Shown here: in pieces, positions 16,273 to 25,148 of the stretch
Position numbering within the stretch: position 1 is the first letter of the stretch
How the letters are laid out: every line of letters starts with the position of its first letter
NCBI GenBank assembly: GCA_020848905.1
Contig: JADLHG010000056.1
Location: 248,001 to 312,000, forward strand
Direction of reading: 5' to 3'
Length of the DNA: 64,000 bases
DNA from: Deltaproteobacteria bacterium
Lineage (GTDB): Bacteria; Myxococcota_A; Polyangia; GCA-2747355; JADLHG01
The notes under the pieces: model-generated
Seen by the model: only the letters and a program-made list of their open reading frames with translations
Told to the model about the DNA's origin: nothing
Databases searched by the model: none
Position numbers and translations under genes: made by a program

Positions 16273-19002
16273 CTACCCGCCGGGGGCGCTCGCGCCGCCG
16301 AGCTCGCGCTTCACCTTCTGTACGCGCTTGAGGGCGGTCGGATGCCCCGGGTCGATGCGCAGCACCTCCTGCCAGGCCTTGAGCGCCTCGTCGTGGCGCA
16401 GGAGCTTGAAATAAGCGTCCCCGAGCAGGATGCGCGCCTGAAGCTGCCGCCGACTGAGCGACACCGCCTGCCGCGCGAGCTCCACGGTGCGCAGGTACTG
16501 CGCGCGCTCGAAGGCCACGCTCGCGAGGCCCGTGACGGCGGCCGCGTCGGCGGGGTCCGCCCGCACGGCCTCCCCGAAGCGCTGCTGCGCCTCGGGGAGC
16601 TTGCCCTGCAGGAGCAGCGCCTTGCCCTCCGAGACGAGGCGTCCCGCTCGCGCGGCGTCCCGCGGCGACTCCTCGGTCCTGCGCTCTTGCCGGCTGGGTG
16701 ACGCGCCCGCGCCCCGCCGCTCGGCACGGCGCGCGGGGACGGGCCGGGGCGGGCTCGTCGGCCGCGCGGGGCGCTCCGGGGCACTCGCATCCGGCGCGGC
16801 CGCGCCCTTCGGCACGGTCTCGCCCTTCGGCGCAGCCCCGCCCCCCGGTACGGTCTCGCCTCTCGGCGCAGCGTCCCTGCTCGTTGACGGCGCTCCGGCC
16901 CACCGCGGCGTCGGCGGCAAGGGGGTGGGAATGGGCGGCCGGAGCAGCATCCAGGCCACGGCCCCCATGCCGACCGCAGCGGCCAGGCCTGCCACGGCGA
17001 TGGCCACGCTCGTCCGGCGTGCTGGCGGCGGCTCCACCCAACGCGGTCCAGCCCCGCTCGTCGCGGGCGCGCCGAAGTCGGGGGCGAGCTCCGTGGCCTC
17101 GTCGGCCCACGGGTCATCCGCTCCCGCCGCCGCGCCGGCGGCGAAGAGCTCCGTCTCGAGCTCCGCCATCGACGGGTGCCGCGCCCTCGGATCGGCCTCG
17201 AGCGCACGGTGCACGACGCGCTCGAGCGCCACCGGCACGTCGGCCGCCGCAGCGTGGCTGCGCAGCGCCGGGGCGGATCCCGCGGCCTGCTTGCGCCGGA
17301 ACTCCTCGAAGGTCTGCGCAGGGTACGGCAGCTCTCCCGAGAGAGCCTCGTAGAGGGTGACCCCGAGCGCGTAGATGTCCATCGCGGGAGACGGGGGCTC
17401 CCCCTCCCCCTGCTCCGGAGACATGTAGCCCGGCGTGCCGACGCGCTCGCGCGCCGTGTCGGTGGCGAAGGCCATCACGCCGAAGTCCAGCACCTTGACG
17501 AAGTCCCCGCGCCCCTCGCGCTCGACGAGCATGATGTTCTCGGGCTTCAGGTCGCGGTGGATGATGCCGTGGGCGTGGGCCGCCTGGAGCGCGCGCGCGA
17601 GCTGGCGGAAGATGCCGATGGCCCGGCCGGGCGTGAGCCGTCGCTCCCGGTCGAGCAGGTCGGCGAGCGACTCTCCCTCGACGAGCTCCATCGCGAAGAA
17701 GAAGCGCCCGTCGGGTAGCTCGCCGAAGTCCATCACGTCCACGATGTGCGCGTGACGGAGTCGACTGCAGGCCCGCGCCTCCATGCGGAAGTGCGTGATC
17801 GCCTCGGCGCTCTGCGCGAGCCTCGCCGAGAGCACCTTGATCGCCACCTGGCGGTCGAGGTCCATGTGCTGCGCGGCGAAGACCTCGGCGCTTCCGCCTC
17901 GGCCGAGGGACCGCACCAGGCGATACCGCGTGCCGGGGATGCGCTCGCCCACCTTGAGTGCTTGGGGCTCGGCGAGCGTGCGGGTGACCGCCGCGGCGCG
18001 CCCGAAGGTCTGCGTCTTTGCCGTCGCCGCCGCGCGAGTCGGCTCTGGTTCGTAGGGGACGAGCTTCGCCGCGCGCGACTCGGCCAGGGCCGCGCGGTCG
18101 GGGAAGCGGCGCAGGACGAGGCGCGACAGGGCCGCCGAGCCGTACGCCGGCGAGAGGCGGCGTAGCGCCGAGACGAGGGGGGCGCGCACCTCTTCGAGTT
18201 CGGCCGGCCGCTTCGCCGGGTCGAGCTCGAGGAGCCGTGCGACGAGCCGGATGACCTCGCCCGCCACGTCCTTGCGCTCGACGAGCGGAGCCTTCCACGA
18301 TCCGGCGAGCACGTCGCGCACGAACTGCTCCGGCGCGTCGGCGACGAGGCGCTGGCCCACGAGGAGCTCCCAGGTGACGAGCCCGACGGCGAATAGATCG
18401 GCGCGCAGGTCGAGCGGCTGCTTCAGGATCACCTCGGGAGAGGCGTAGCCGGGGCTGCGAAAGAGCTGCGCCACCTTCTGGCGTCCGATGCCGAGCGCAC
18501 CGAAGCTGCCGAGGTCCATGATCTTGACCACGCCGTCGAGCGTGATCAGCACCTCGAGCGGCCACGGAGCGTCGTGGGGGAAGCTGGTCGTCCCCTCGGC
18601 CTCCTGCCGACGCGCGCGGATGTACGCCACCGCTTCGCAGAGCTCGAGCGCGACGAAGAGCGCGACCTCGGGAGGCAGCGGCCCTTGTTCGGGGACCTGC
18701 GCTACCAGCGCCGCGAGGTCCACGCCGTCGAGGAGCTCCATGGCCACGAAGGGCTGCGCGTCGACCGCGCCCACCTCGAGCACCTGCACGAGGTTCCCGT
18801 GGATCAGGCGCACGAGGAGCCCGGCGTCCTTGCGGAACCGCGCCTGGAATTCCGGAAAGGCGCTGAGCTCGGGGAGGATGCGCTTGACGGTGCAGAGCCG
18901 CGGATACTCCCCGAGGGTCTGGGCCAGGAACACCTCGGAGGTGGTCCCCTGGGCGACGTACTGGTGAAGGAGGTACGGTCCGAACAGCTCGGGCAGTGGC
19001 AT
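16273..19002 (-). CDS. Receptor-like protein: pseudokinase, Ser/Thr kinase, TM, TPR
   Basis: A 909-residue protein with two protein-kinase domains in tandem. The first (about 7-280) keeps the beta-3 Lys (TVKR, Lys40), a DLG in place of DFG (163-165) and the SPGYASPE activation segment, but its HRDLKPEN counterpart reads HDAPWPLEV, so the catalytic Asp and the metal-binding Asn are gone: a pseudokinase. The second (about 358-620) is complete: GRGGSAEVF, VAIK (Lys389), HRDLKPEN (482-489), DFG (506-508) and GTPGYMSPE. A membrane segment spans about 665-687, then a Gly/Pro/Thr-rich linker with GETVP repeats and TPR-like helices (about 775-900). The kinases face the cytoplasm, the TPR tail the periplasm. 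The pseudokinase may regulate the active domain. The HTH-zinc-ribbon gene follows. Confidence 0.93.
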   Translation of the reverse strand: MPLPELFGPYLLHQYVAQGTTSEVFLAQTLGEYPRLCTVKRILPELSAFPEFQARFRKDAGLLVRLIHGNLVQVLEVGAVDAQPFVAMELLDGVDLAALVAQVPEQGPLPPEVALFVALELCEAVAYIRARRQEAEGTTSFPHDAPWPLEVLITLDGVVKIMDLGSFGALGIGRQKVAQLFRSPGYASPEVILKQPLDLRADLFAVGLVTWELLVGQRLVADAPEQFVRDVLAGSWKAPLVERKDVAGEVIRLVARLLELDPAKRPAELEEVRAPLVSALRRLSPAYGSAALSRLVLRRFPDRAALAESRAAKLVPYEPEPTRAAATAKTQTFGRAAAVTRTLAEPQALKVGERIPGTRYRLVRSLGRGGSAEVFAAQHMDLDRQVAIKVLSARLAQSAEAITHFRMEARACSRLRHAHIVDVMDFGELPDGRFFFAMELVEGESLADLLDRERRLTPGRAIGIFRQLARALQAAHAHGIIHRDLKPENIMLVEREGRGDFVKVLDFGVMAFATDTARERVGTPGYMSPEQGEGEPPSPAMDIYALGVTLYEALSGELPYPAQTFEEFRRKQAAGSAPALRSHAAAADVPVALERVVHRALEADPRARHPSMAELETELFAAGAAAGADDPWADEATELAPDFGAPATSGAGPRWVEPPPARRTSVAIAVAGLAAAVGMGAVAWMLLRPPIPTPLPPTPRWAGAPSTSRDAAPRGETVPGGGAAPKGETVPKGAAAPDASAPERPARPTSPPRPVPARRAERRGAGASPSRQERRTEESPRDAARAGRLVSEGKALLLQGKLPEAQQRFGEAVRADPADAAAVTGLASVAFERAQYLRTVELARQAVSLSRRQLQARILLGDAYFKLLRHDEALKAWQEVLRIDPGHPTALKRVQKVKRELGGASAPGG

Positions 19003-19152
19003 CGCGGTCGAATCCCCGCGCGCAGTCTAGCAAGGCGCGGGAGCCTCGGGCAACGAAGGTGCGAGGTCGGACGCGCGGGGTCGTGCTAGGCTGGGGCCGA
19101 TCCCCGCGGGTGGACGGACCGCCCGGCACCGACGGGGTTGGAGCGATCGAGC

Positions 19153-19683
19153 ATGAGCCTTCGGTGGCTGACGATAGCGACGCTGGTCCTCGTGGGCGTC
19201 GCGGGCTGCGGGAAGTCGGGCGGGGGGGATGCGGGGGCCTGGCCGGACATGCGGCTCTCGCGGGATCTCCTCCGGCGCGACGCGATCTCGGCGCACGACG
19301 GGGCGGCGCGAGACGGCAGCGCCCGCGACGGCGCAGCGATCGACGGACGGCCGACCGATGGGTCCCGACGAGACGGCCCGGTGCGCGACGCACGCTCGAC
19401 GGACGGCCTCCGACGCGACGGCCGTCCCGCCGACGCACGCCGCGGGGACAGCGGGCCGACGGTGTGCGGGGCCTGGTCCGAATGGAAGTGCGTCGAGGAC
19501 CCGGTCTACCTCTGCATCGCGACCTGCAAGCCTCCGAGCGGTGGCGCGGAGAAGCGGCTCAACTGCCTGAACAACGGCACCTGCAGCTGCGTCCTCTCCG
19601 TCGGTCCCTGCGGTACCTTCAGCGCTGCCACCCCCTGCGAGGTCTGCCGGCAGGCCGTGCAGAAGGGCTGCTGCAACCCCTGA
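19153..19683 (+). CDS. Lipoprotein with Asp-Gly repeat linker and Cys-rich domain
   Basis: A 176-residue protein from ATG 19153. The signal MSLRWLTIATLVLVGVAGC is a lipobox (VAGC). A linker (about 35-100) repeats DG, RDG and TDG motifs (for example HDGAARDGSARDGAAIDG), a low-complexity acidic/basic spacer common in Myxococcota lipoproteins. The C-terminal 75 residues form a compact domain with twelve cysteines (VCGAWSEWKCVED, CIATCKPP, CNNGTCSCVLSVGPCG, CEVCRQAVQKGCC). The role is unknown; a surface-displayed disulphide-rich module on a tether is inferred. Confidence 0.8.
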   Translation: MSLRWLTIATLVLVGVAGCGKSGGGDAGAWPDMRLSRDLLRRDAISAHDGAARDGSARDGAAIDGRPTDGSRRDGPVRDARSTDGLRRDGRPADARRGDSGPTVCGAWSEWKCVEDPVYLCIATCKPPSGGAEKRLNCLNNGTCSCVLSVGPCGTFSAATPCEVCRQAVQKGCCNP

Positions 19684-19703
19684 TCCCCTCTCCCGAGGGG
19701 ATC
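19682..19703 (+). terminator. Hairpin at the end of the DG-repeat lipoprotein gene
   Basis: GATCCCCTC (19682-19690) and GAGGGGATC (19695-19703) form a perfect 9-bp stem with a TCCC loop, starting inside the TGA stop codon. No T-run follows, so it is either a Rho-independent-like hairpin lacking U residues or an mRNA 3'-end stabiliser. Confidence 0.6.
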
Positions 19704-19850
19704 TGCAGAAAAGCGCGCGTGCGGTCGAACCGGGGTTGTCGGAGGTACCCCCATGTGCGATAAGCGTGGCGCCGCACGGACGGCATGCTCGCTCATCGAC
19801 GGTGGAAGCGCTGCTCATGACCTCGATTCGACGCACCAGGGCCAAGGAGT

Positions 19851-20843
19851 ATGTGGGACGCGCGCAATAGCACCCGGCGACCCGTTCTCTCGCGCCGCGC
19901 GCTCGCGTGGTGCACGTGCCTGTTCATCGTGGGCGGCCTCGCGCCCTCGGCCCTCGCTTACCGTTACCAGCACGAGGTGCTCCCCGGCGAGCACCTGGCG
20001 GATATCGCGCGCCTCTACCGGGTGCCCGAGGCCAAGCTCAAGAACCTGAACAAGCTGAAGGGCACGCGCCTTCGCGCGGGCCAGACGCTCACGGTCGTGA
20101 CCAGCCTCGAGCGGCCGACGCGCCGCAAGGTGCGCCACGCGGTGAAGGCGGGCCAGACGCTGGCGCGCATAGCGAAGACGTACAAGATGAAGCTGCCCCT
20201 CCTGCGGCGCCTCAACCCGCGCCACGCGGAAGGGGCGCTCCGCCCAGGACAGCAGCTCTGGGTCGTCGAGGAGACGGCGCCTCTCCGTCGGCCGGGCGGG
20301 CGTGGCCTCTACCAGCTCGAGAGCGGACCCGGATACGCGGTCCGTAACGCCGAGCGCGCCTTCGGCACCTTCCTCACCGTGACGCGGCTGCAGGACGTGT
20401 TTGCGGCCTACGCCCGGCGCTACGCCTCGGCGCCCGCGGTGACTGTCTACGACCTGAGCACGCGGCATGGCGGCTTCCTCAAGCCGCATCGCTCGCATCG
20501 CGGCGGCCGGGACGTGGACATCGCGTACGCCCTCAAGACGCCCGGCCCGAAGTGGGGGGCAGCTACGCCGGCCACGCTGCACCTCGAGCGCACCTGGTTC
20601 CTCCTCAAGACCTTCCTCAAGACCAAGGACGTGACCTACATCTTCGTGGACCTGCGGCTGCAGCGTGCGATCTACAAGCACGCGCTGAAGACTGGCGCGC
20701 CGAAGGCTCAGCTGGACGAACTCTTCCAGTGCGCGCGCGGATCACAGGGACGCTCGGTGGTCATCCGGCACGAGCCGGGGCACGCGACGCACTTCCACGT
20801 GCGGTTCCGCCCCGAGGCGCGCGACGAGGAGCCGACCACCTAG
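19851..20843 (+). CDS. LysM protein with MepA-like (M74) murein endopeptidase domain, copy 1
   Basis: A 330-residue protein. A signal-like hydrophobic stretch (LAWCTCLFIVGGLAPSALA) is followed by two LysM modules (about 41-86, HEVLPGEHLADIARLYRVP; and about 92-140, HAVKAGQTLARIAKTYKM), which bind peptidoglycan. The C-terminal domain carries the penicillin-insensitive endopeptidase signature PHRSHRGGRDVDI and a second histidine motif (HATHFHVRF), the expected zinc ligands of M74/MepA-type LAS enzymes that cut meso-DAP cross-links. An AAGGAG lies only 1 nt before the ATG, unusually close. It is paralogous to the gene at 47783-48730. Periplasmic cell-wall remodelling is inferred. Confidence 0.9.
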   Translation: MWDARNSTRRPVLSRRALAWCTCLFIVGGLAPSALAYRYQHEVLPGEHLADIARLYRVPEAKLKNLNKLKGTRLRAGQTLTVVTSLERPTRRKVRHAVKAGQTLARIAKTYKMKLPLLRRLNPRHAEGALRPGQQLWVVEETAPLRRPGGRGLYQLESGPGYAVRNAERAFGTFLTVTRLQDVFAAYARRYASAPAVTVYDLSTRHGGFLKPHRSHRGGRDVDIAYALKTPGPKWGAATPATLHLERTWFLLKTFLKTKDVTYIFVDLRLQRAIYKHALKTGAPKAQLDELFQCARGSQGRSVVIRHEPGHATHFHVRFRPEARDEEPTT

Positions 20844-20870
20844 ACGGCCTCCCGCGCGTCGGCTTACCTC

Positions 20871-22238
20871 TCACCGCGTCGAGATCGTGCAGTCCGGATC
20901 GCTGATCATGCAGAGCGGGTCCGCCGGGTTCGGGCAGCACCCGTCGGCGATCGTCTTGCACACGGTGATCGGCTGGTGCGCGCAGTGCTGGTCACAGCCG
21001 GCACCGATGAGCTGGTCCACGGTGCAGCCCTGCCCGTCGTCGCAAGAGATCGGGCAGCCGCCGCGTTGCGGGTCCTTGATCGCGACGTCGCACTTCTCTC
21101 CCGGCTCCAGGATCCCGTTACCGCACAAGCAGTCCGGGTCTCGGTCGGCGGTCGCGCAGCCCGCGGGGCAGCAGCCGTCACGGTCGTTCGGGTTGCACGC
21201 CGTGATCGGGGAGTGCGAGCAGGTCAGGGTGCAGTCGCTCCCGTTGAACCGATCCTGCGTGCAGCTCACGCCGTCGTCGCAGCTCCGCGGGCAGCTCCCC
21301 TGGACACCCGACGGAATCGCGATGTCGCAGGTCTCTCCGGAGTCGAGCACGCTGTTGCCGCAGGTCTTGGTGCAGTCCGCGTCGGTCAGGGAGGTGCATC
21401 CGGGGGGGCAGCAGCCGTCGCGCACGCCGGGGTCGCACGCCAGGATGGGCTGAAACGAACACGACGCGTCACAGCCGCCGCCCGTGAGGACGTCCTTCGT
21501 GCACGGGCTGTCGTCGCGGCAGGCGGTCGGGCAGGCCCCGGGGCCGTTCGGCGGGATAGCGGTATCGCAGCTCTCGCCTGGATCCACCTTGCCGTTGCCG
21601 CAGGTCGTGGAGCAATCGGCGTCGGTCGCGTTCGTGCAGCCGGGCGGGCAGCATCCGTCGGAGGGGCCCTTGCCGCCGCACTGAGTGATCGCGGTGCTGG
21701 CGCAGACCTGCTGGCAGTCCGTCCCCGTCAAGAGGTCCTGGGTGCAGTCGTTCCCGTCGTTGCACCGCTGCGGGCACGCGCCGGGCATGCCCTGCGGGAT
21801 GGCCAGGTCGCACGCCTCGCCGGGGTCCACGTCCCCGTTTCCGCAGGTCGGCTTGCCGCAGTCGGGGTCGCTGCCGGGGGAGCACCCAGCGGGACAGCAC
21901 CCGTCGGGCGGATCGGCCGCGCAGCGCGTGATGGGGGTGAACTCGCAGAGCGCGGCGCAGGCGCTTCCGTGCAGCGCATCCGCTGTGCAGCTCTGGCCGT
22001 CGTCGCAGCGCTTGGGGCACGATCCCGCGCCGTTCGTGATGGCCGTGTCGCAGAGCTCCCCGGGATCCACCCGGCCGTTGCCGCACCCGGGGCCAGGCCC
22101 CGTTCCGTCCGAGCTGGAGCCGTCGGTTTGTCTTCCGTCGGGCGGGCTGCCGTCGGAGGAGGGGAGGGTCGGAAGCGTGGTGCTGCACGCGGACCAGGCG
22201 ACCCCGAGGATCGCCACCACCCACAGTCGCTGGTACAT
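20871..22238 (-). CDS. Lipoprotein with five Cys-rich repeats
   Basis: A 455-residue lipoprotein (MYQRLWVVAILGVAWSAC, lipobox). After a Ser/Gly-rich spacer come five tandem units of about 70-75 residues, each opening with CGNGxVDPGExCDxAI and continuing CPxxCxDGxxCTxDxLxGxxC, CxxxPITxC, DGCCPxGC and DxDC. Each has about 14 cysteines. This resembles the DUF4215/Myxococcus Cys-rich repeat family of secreted proteins. The fourth unit is slightly degenerate (CGNSVLDSGETC). It is followed on the same strand after a 7-bp gap by, and probably co-transcribed with, the upstream beta-barrel gene. A surface adhesion or binding role is plausible but unproven. Confidence 0.88.
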   Translation of the reverse strand: MYQRLWVVAILGVAWSACSTTLPTLPSSDGSPPDGRQTDGSSSDGTGPGPGCGNGRVDPGELCDTAITNGAGSCPKRCDDGQSCTADALHGSACAALCEFTPITRCAADPPDGCCPAGCSPGSDPDCGKPTCGNGDVDPGEACDLAIPQGMPGACPQRCNDGNDCTQDLLTGTDCQQVCASTAITQCGGKGPSDGCCPPGCTNATDADCSTTCGNGKVDPGESCDTAIPPNGPGACPTACRDDSPCTKDVLTGGGCDASCSFQPILACDPGVRDGCCPPGCTSLTDADCTKTCGNSVLDSGETCDIAIPSGVQGSCPRSCDDGVSCTQDRFNGSDCTLTCSHSPITACNPNDRDGCCPAGCATADRDPDCLCGNGILEPGEKCDVAIKDPQRGGCPISCDDGQGCTVDQLIGAGCDQHCAHQPITVCKTIADGCCPNPADPLCMISDPDCTISTR

Positions 22239-22245
22239 GCCTCTA

Positions 22246-23022
22246 TTAGTAGAGGAAGGCCACGCCGAAGGCCAGGTTCCAGAAGAGGGGCACGCCGTCG
22301 TCGCGCTTCACGTCGGTGTTTCGGTCGGACCTGAGGCGGACGAAGGTGATCTGCAGCGACACGGCATCCAGCATGAGCGCGATGCGGGGGTGGACGTCGT
22401 AGCGCAGCCGCAGGCCCGGGGTGATGAAGAAGTCCTGGTAGCGCGTCTCGAGCGTGTCGCGCAGCCACCCGAAGCCGTAGCCGAGCGAGATCGTGGGGAC
22501 CAGGAAGAAGGGGAGGCGCGAGATGGGCTGGAACGGCACCTGCCCGAGGATGGTGGTGCGCAGCGTGGTGAGCTCCTTGCCGAAGCCCGGACCGATCTGA
22601 AGGCTCACGTACTTGCCGCCGAACTCCAGCTGCACCGTGCCGGTGCTTTGCGCGCCCCCGGAGATCCCGGGGCTGCCTCCGCCGAGGATGCCGAAATAGT
22701 TGTAGCGGCTCGGCTCACCCGCGGCGGCGATCGGCTCGCAGTCCCCTTTCACGCAGCGCTGCCCGACGGGGCAGGGGGGGTTGCAGAGGCTCGTGCATTG
22801 CCCCTGCCTGCAAAAGAAGCCGGAGCGGCACGGCGGGTCGCAGGTGCCGGGCTCTCCGTTGACGAGCGCCACGGCGGGCGCGCCGCTCCTCGGCAGGCAC
22901 CGTCGCGGAGACGGGTCGTCCGCCGGGTTCAGGCGCGCGACCCGGAGGCCGCGCAGAGGCTCGGCACGAGCTGGACTCCATACCGCCAGGGTGACGGCCA
23001 CGAGCAGCAGAGATGAGCGCAT
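22246..23022 (-). CDS. Small outer-membrane beta-barrel-like protein with Cys-rich N-terminus
   Basis: A 258-residue protein with signal MRSSLLLVAVTLAVWSPARA. Residues about 55-95 hold a Cys-rich knot (CDPPCRSGFFCRQGQC, CNPPCPVGQRCVKGDC). The remainder alternates like beta-strands (VQLEFGGKYVSLQIGPGFG, FFLVPTISLGYGFGW, FFITPGLRLRYDVHPRIALML) and ends in AFGVAFLY, an aromatic terminus typical of barrels. Only 7 bp separates it from the Cys-repeat lipoprotein, so the two probably work together at the outer membrane. Function unknown. Confidence 0.72.
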   Translation of the reverse strand: MRSSLLLVAVTLAVWSPARAEPLRGLRVARLNPADDPSPRRCLPRSGAPAVALVNGEPGTCDPPCRSGFFCRQGQCTSLCNPPCPVGQRCVKGDCEPIAAAGEPSRYNYFGILGGGSPGISGGAQSTGTVQLEFGGKYVSLQIGPGFGKELTTLRTTILGQVPFQPISRLPFFLVPTISLGYGFGWLRDTLETRYQDFFITPGLRLRYDVHPRIALMLDAVSLQITFVRLRSDRNTDVKRDDGVPLFWNLAFGVAFLY

Positions 23023-23088
23023 CCGTTGGTGATCCCATAGGCCCGTTCGGGCGTCAATTTCGAAGTGCGGCGGTGTGGTCGGGGCGCC

Positions 23089-24204
23089 TCAGCCGCCCCC
23101 GAGAAACTCGGCGATCGCGCGGACGATCTCCTCGATCTGCGCGATGGTCAGCTCCGGGTACATGGGCAGGGCCAGGCACTCGCGCGCCGCGCGCTCGGCG
23201 TGCGGAAAGGCGCCGGGGCCCAGGTCCAGGCTGCTCATCGCCCCCTGGAGGTGGAGCGGCAGCGGGTAGTAGATGGCGCTGCCGATGCCTCGGCTCGCGA
23301 GGTGCGCGACGAGCGCGTCCCGGTTCGGCGTGCGGATGACGAATTGGTTGTAGACGTCTCTGCAGTCGGGTGCGTCCTCGGGTGGCAGCGTGACGTCCAC
23401 GGCGAGCTCGGCCACGAGGCGCCGATAGTGGTCCGCTACGCGCCTCCGGGCGACGGTCCAGTCCTCGAGGTGGCGAAGCTTCACGCGCAGGATGGCGGCC
23501 TGCAACGCGTCCAGACGGAAGTTCCCGCCCACCAGGTGGTGCTCGTGACGCTTGCCCGCGGCCTGGCCGTGCTGCCGGAGGGACCTCAGCCGCTCGGCGA
23601 GCGCGGGATCGTCGGTCGTGACCATACCGCCGTCGCCGTAGCCCCCGAGGTTCTTGCTCGGGAAGAACGAGAAGCAGCCCAGGCGACCCAGGCTGCCGGC
23701 GCGGCTGCCCAGGCGTTCGGCTCCCATGGACTGGGCCACGTCCTCGACGATGGCCAGCTCCGGGGCCAGCCGGCGGAGCTCCTCGACGGGGGCGCAGCGA
23801 CCGAAGAGGTGTACCGGGAGGAGGGCGCGGGTACGTCCTCCCGTGCGCGCCGCTACCTGGGTCACGTCGAGCTGGTAGGTCGCGGGGTCGATGTCGACGA
23901 ACACCGGCTTCGCGCCGGTGCGCGCGATGGCCTCGGCCGTGGCGATGAAGGAGTAGCAGGTGGTGATGACCTCGTCGCCCGGTCCGACGCCGAGGGCCAG
24001 GAGCGACATGAGCAGCGCGTCGCTGCACGAGGAGACGCCGACGGCGTGCGCGGTGCCGACGTAGTCCGCCACCTCGCGTTCGAAGGCCTCGACCTCGGGC
24101 CCCAAGATGAAGCGCTGCTCCTCCAGCACCCGACGGATGGCCGCGTCGATCTCGCCGCGAAGCGTCTCGTACTGCGCCTTGAGGTCGAGCTGCGGGATGC
24201 GCAT
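23089..24204 (-). CDS. DegT/DnrJ/EryC1/StrS-family PLP aminotransferase
   Basis: A 371-residue protein of full family length. The PLP site is clear: SSCSDAL (phosphate binding), VEDVAQSMGA (Asp155 and Gln158) and FFPSKNLGGYGDGG with the Schiff-base Lys184. These enzymes normally aminate keto-sugar nucleotides for polysaccharide or glycoconjugate synthesis. No other sugar-nucleotide gene is next to it, which is unusual. Its ATG overlaps the stop of the thioredoxin-TPR gene by 1 nt, so the two are translationally coupled. The natural substrate is unknown. Confidence 0.92.
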   Translation of the reverse strand: MRIPQLDLKAQYETLRGEIDAAIRRVLEEQRFILGPEVEAFEREVADYVGTAHAVGVSSCSDALLMSLLALGVGPGDEVITTCYSFIATAEAIARTGAKPVFVDIDPATYQLDVTQVAARTGGRTRALLPVHLFGRCAPVEELRRLAPELAIVEDVAQSMGAERLGSRAGSLGRLGCFSFFPSKNLGGYGDGGMVTTDDPALAERLRSLRQHGQAAGKRHEHHLVGGNFRLDALQAAILRVKLRHLEDWTVARRRVADHYRRLVAELAVDVTLPPEDAPDCRDVYNQFVIRTPNRDALVAHLASRGIGSAIYYPLPLHLQGAMSSLDLGPGAFPHAERAARECLALPMYPELTIAQIEEIVRAIAEFLGGG

Positions 24205-25070
24205 CAGAGGTAGATCTGCATGCGCCGGCGCGCATCGCGAGCCAGGGGATGATCGCTGCCGAGCTCGTCGAAGAGCGCAAGCAGCGCCCGCCGTGCGCCG
24301 TCCTGCCGGAAGCGGCGGTCACGCTGTAGGAGCTCGAGGAGGGCCTCCACGGCGTTCTCGAGGTCGCCCGTCGTGTAGTGGCGGCCGGCTAGAGTCCACC
24401 GCAGCTCCGAGTCCTTCGGATTCTCCGCCAGCCGGGCCTCGAGGGCCTGGGGGGAAGCGGCGGACGCGCCGGCCTCACGGAGCTCGAGGCGCAGGAGGAG
24501 CGCGCGTGCGGCGTCACCTTCGGCGCCCTCCTCGTCGGCGAGCGGTGCGATCCGCTCCCGTGCCGCGGCGAAGGCCCCACGGGCGGCCGCGGCCCTGGCC
24601 GAGAGCAGGCGGGCCCGCGCGCCGTAGTGCGGAGCGTCGAGCAGAGGGGCGACCCGGCTCTCGGCCTCGGCGGCGCTCCCCTCGGCCACGAGCTTCTCCG
24701 CGTCCGCGAGCGTGCGTTCCTCCGCCGGGGGGCAGAGCTTGGCGATGAAGGCGTCCACGCTCCGCCGGTCCTGCGCCCCCACGAATTCCGCCACGACCTG
24801 GCCCCCGACGAAGGCCTTCACCGCCGGGATCCCGCGCACGCCGAAGCGTGCGGCGAGAGCGGGCTCGTCGTCGGCGTTCACCTTCACGAGACGCACAGCA
24901 CCACCGTGCGCCTCGACGGCGGCCTCGAGCACGGGGCCGAGCACCAAGCACGGGGCGCACCAGTCGGCCCAGAAGTCGACCAGCACCGGGAGGTCGTGCG
25001 ACCGCGTGAGAACCTCGGCCTCGAAGGTGGCCGAGGTCGCATCCGTGACGTGCGGGTTGTCGTGGTTCAT
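24204..25070 (-). CDS. Thioredoxin-TPR protein (CnoX/YbbN-like)
   Basis: A 288-residue protein starting at ATG 25070 (MNHDNPHVT). The N-terminal thioredoxin domain has FWADWCAPC and the cis-Pro motif GIPAVK; the C-terminal half is TPR-like helices (AEAESRVAPLL, ARERIAPLADE, ENPKDSELRWTLAGRHY). This is the CnoX/YbbN architecture: a chaperone-redox protein that protects and hands over substrates to GroEL/DnaK. Here both active-site cysteines are kept, unlike some family members. It is divergent from the DUF434 gene and coupled to the aminotransferase. Confidence 0.9.
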   Translation of the reverse strand: MNHDNPHVTDATSATFEAEVLTRSHDLPVLVDFWADWCAPCLVLGPVLEAAVEAHGGAVRLVKVNADDEPALAARFGVRGIPAVKAFVGGQVVAEFVGAQDRRSVDAFIAKLCPPAEERTLADAEKLVAEGSAAEAESRVAPLLDAPHYGARARLLSARAAAARGAFAAARERIAPLADEEGAEGDAARALLLRLELREAGASAASPQALEARLAENPKDSELRWTLAGRHYTTGDLENAVEALLELLQRDRRFRQDGARRALLALFDELGSDHPLARDARRRMQIYL

Positions 25071-25148
25071 CGTCGTCGGTTCCGAGCGGCGCGGCGTGGC
25101 GCGCGACGAGAACCCCACTGTACCATAGTTCCTCACCGTGGACCGGCC

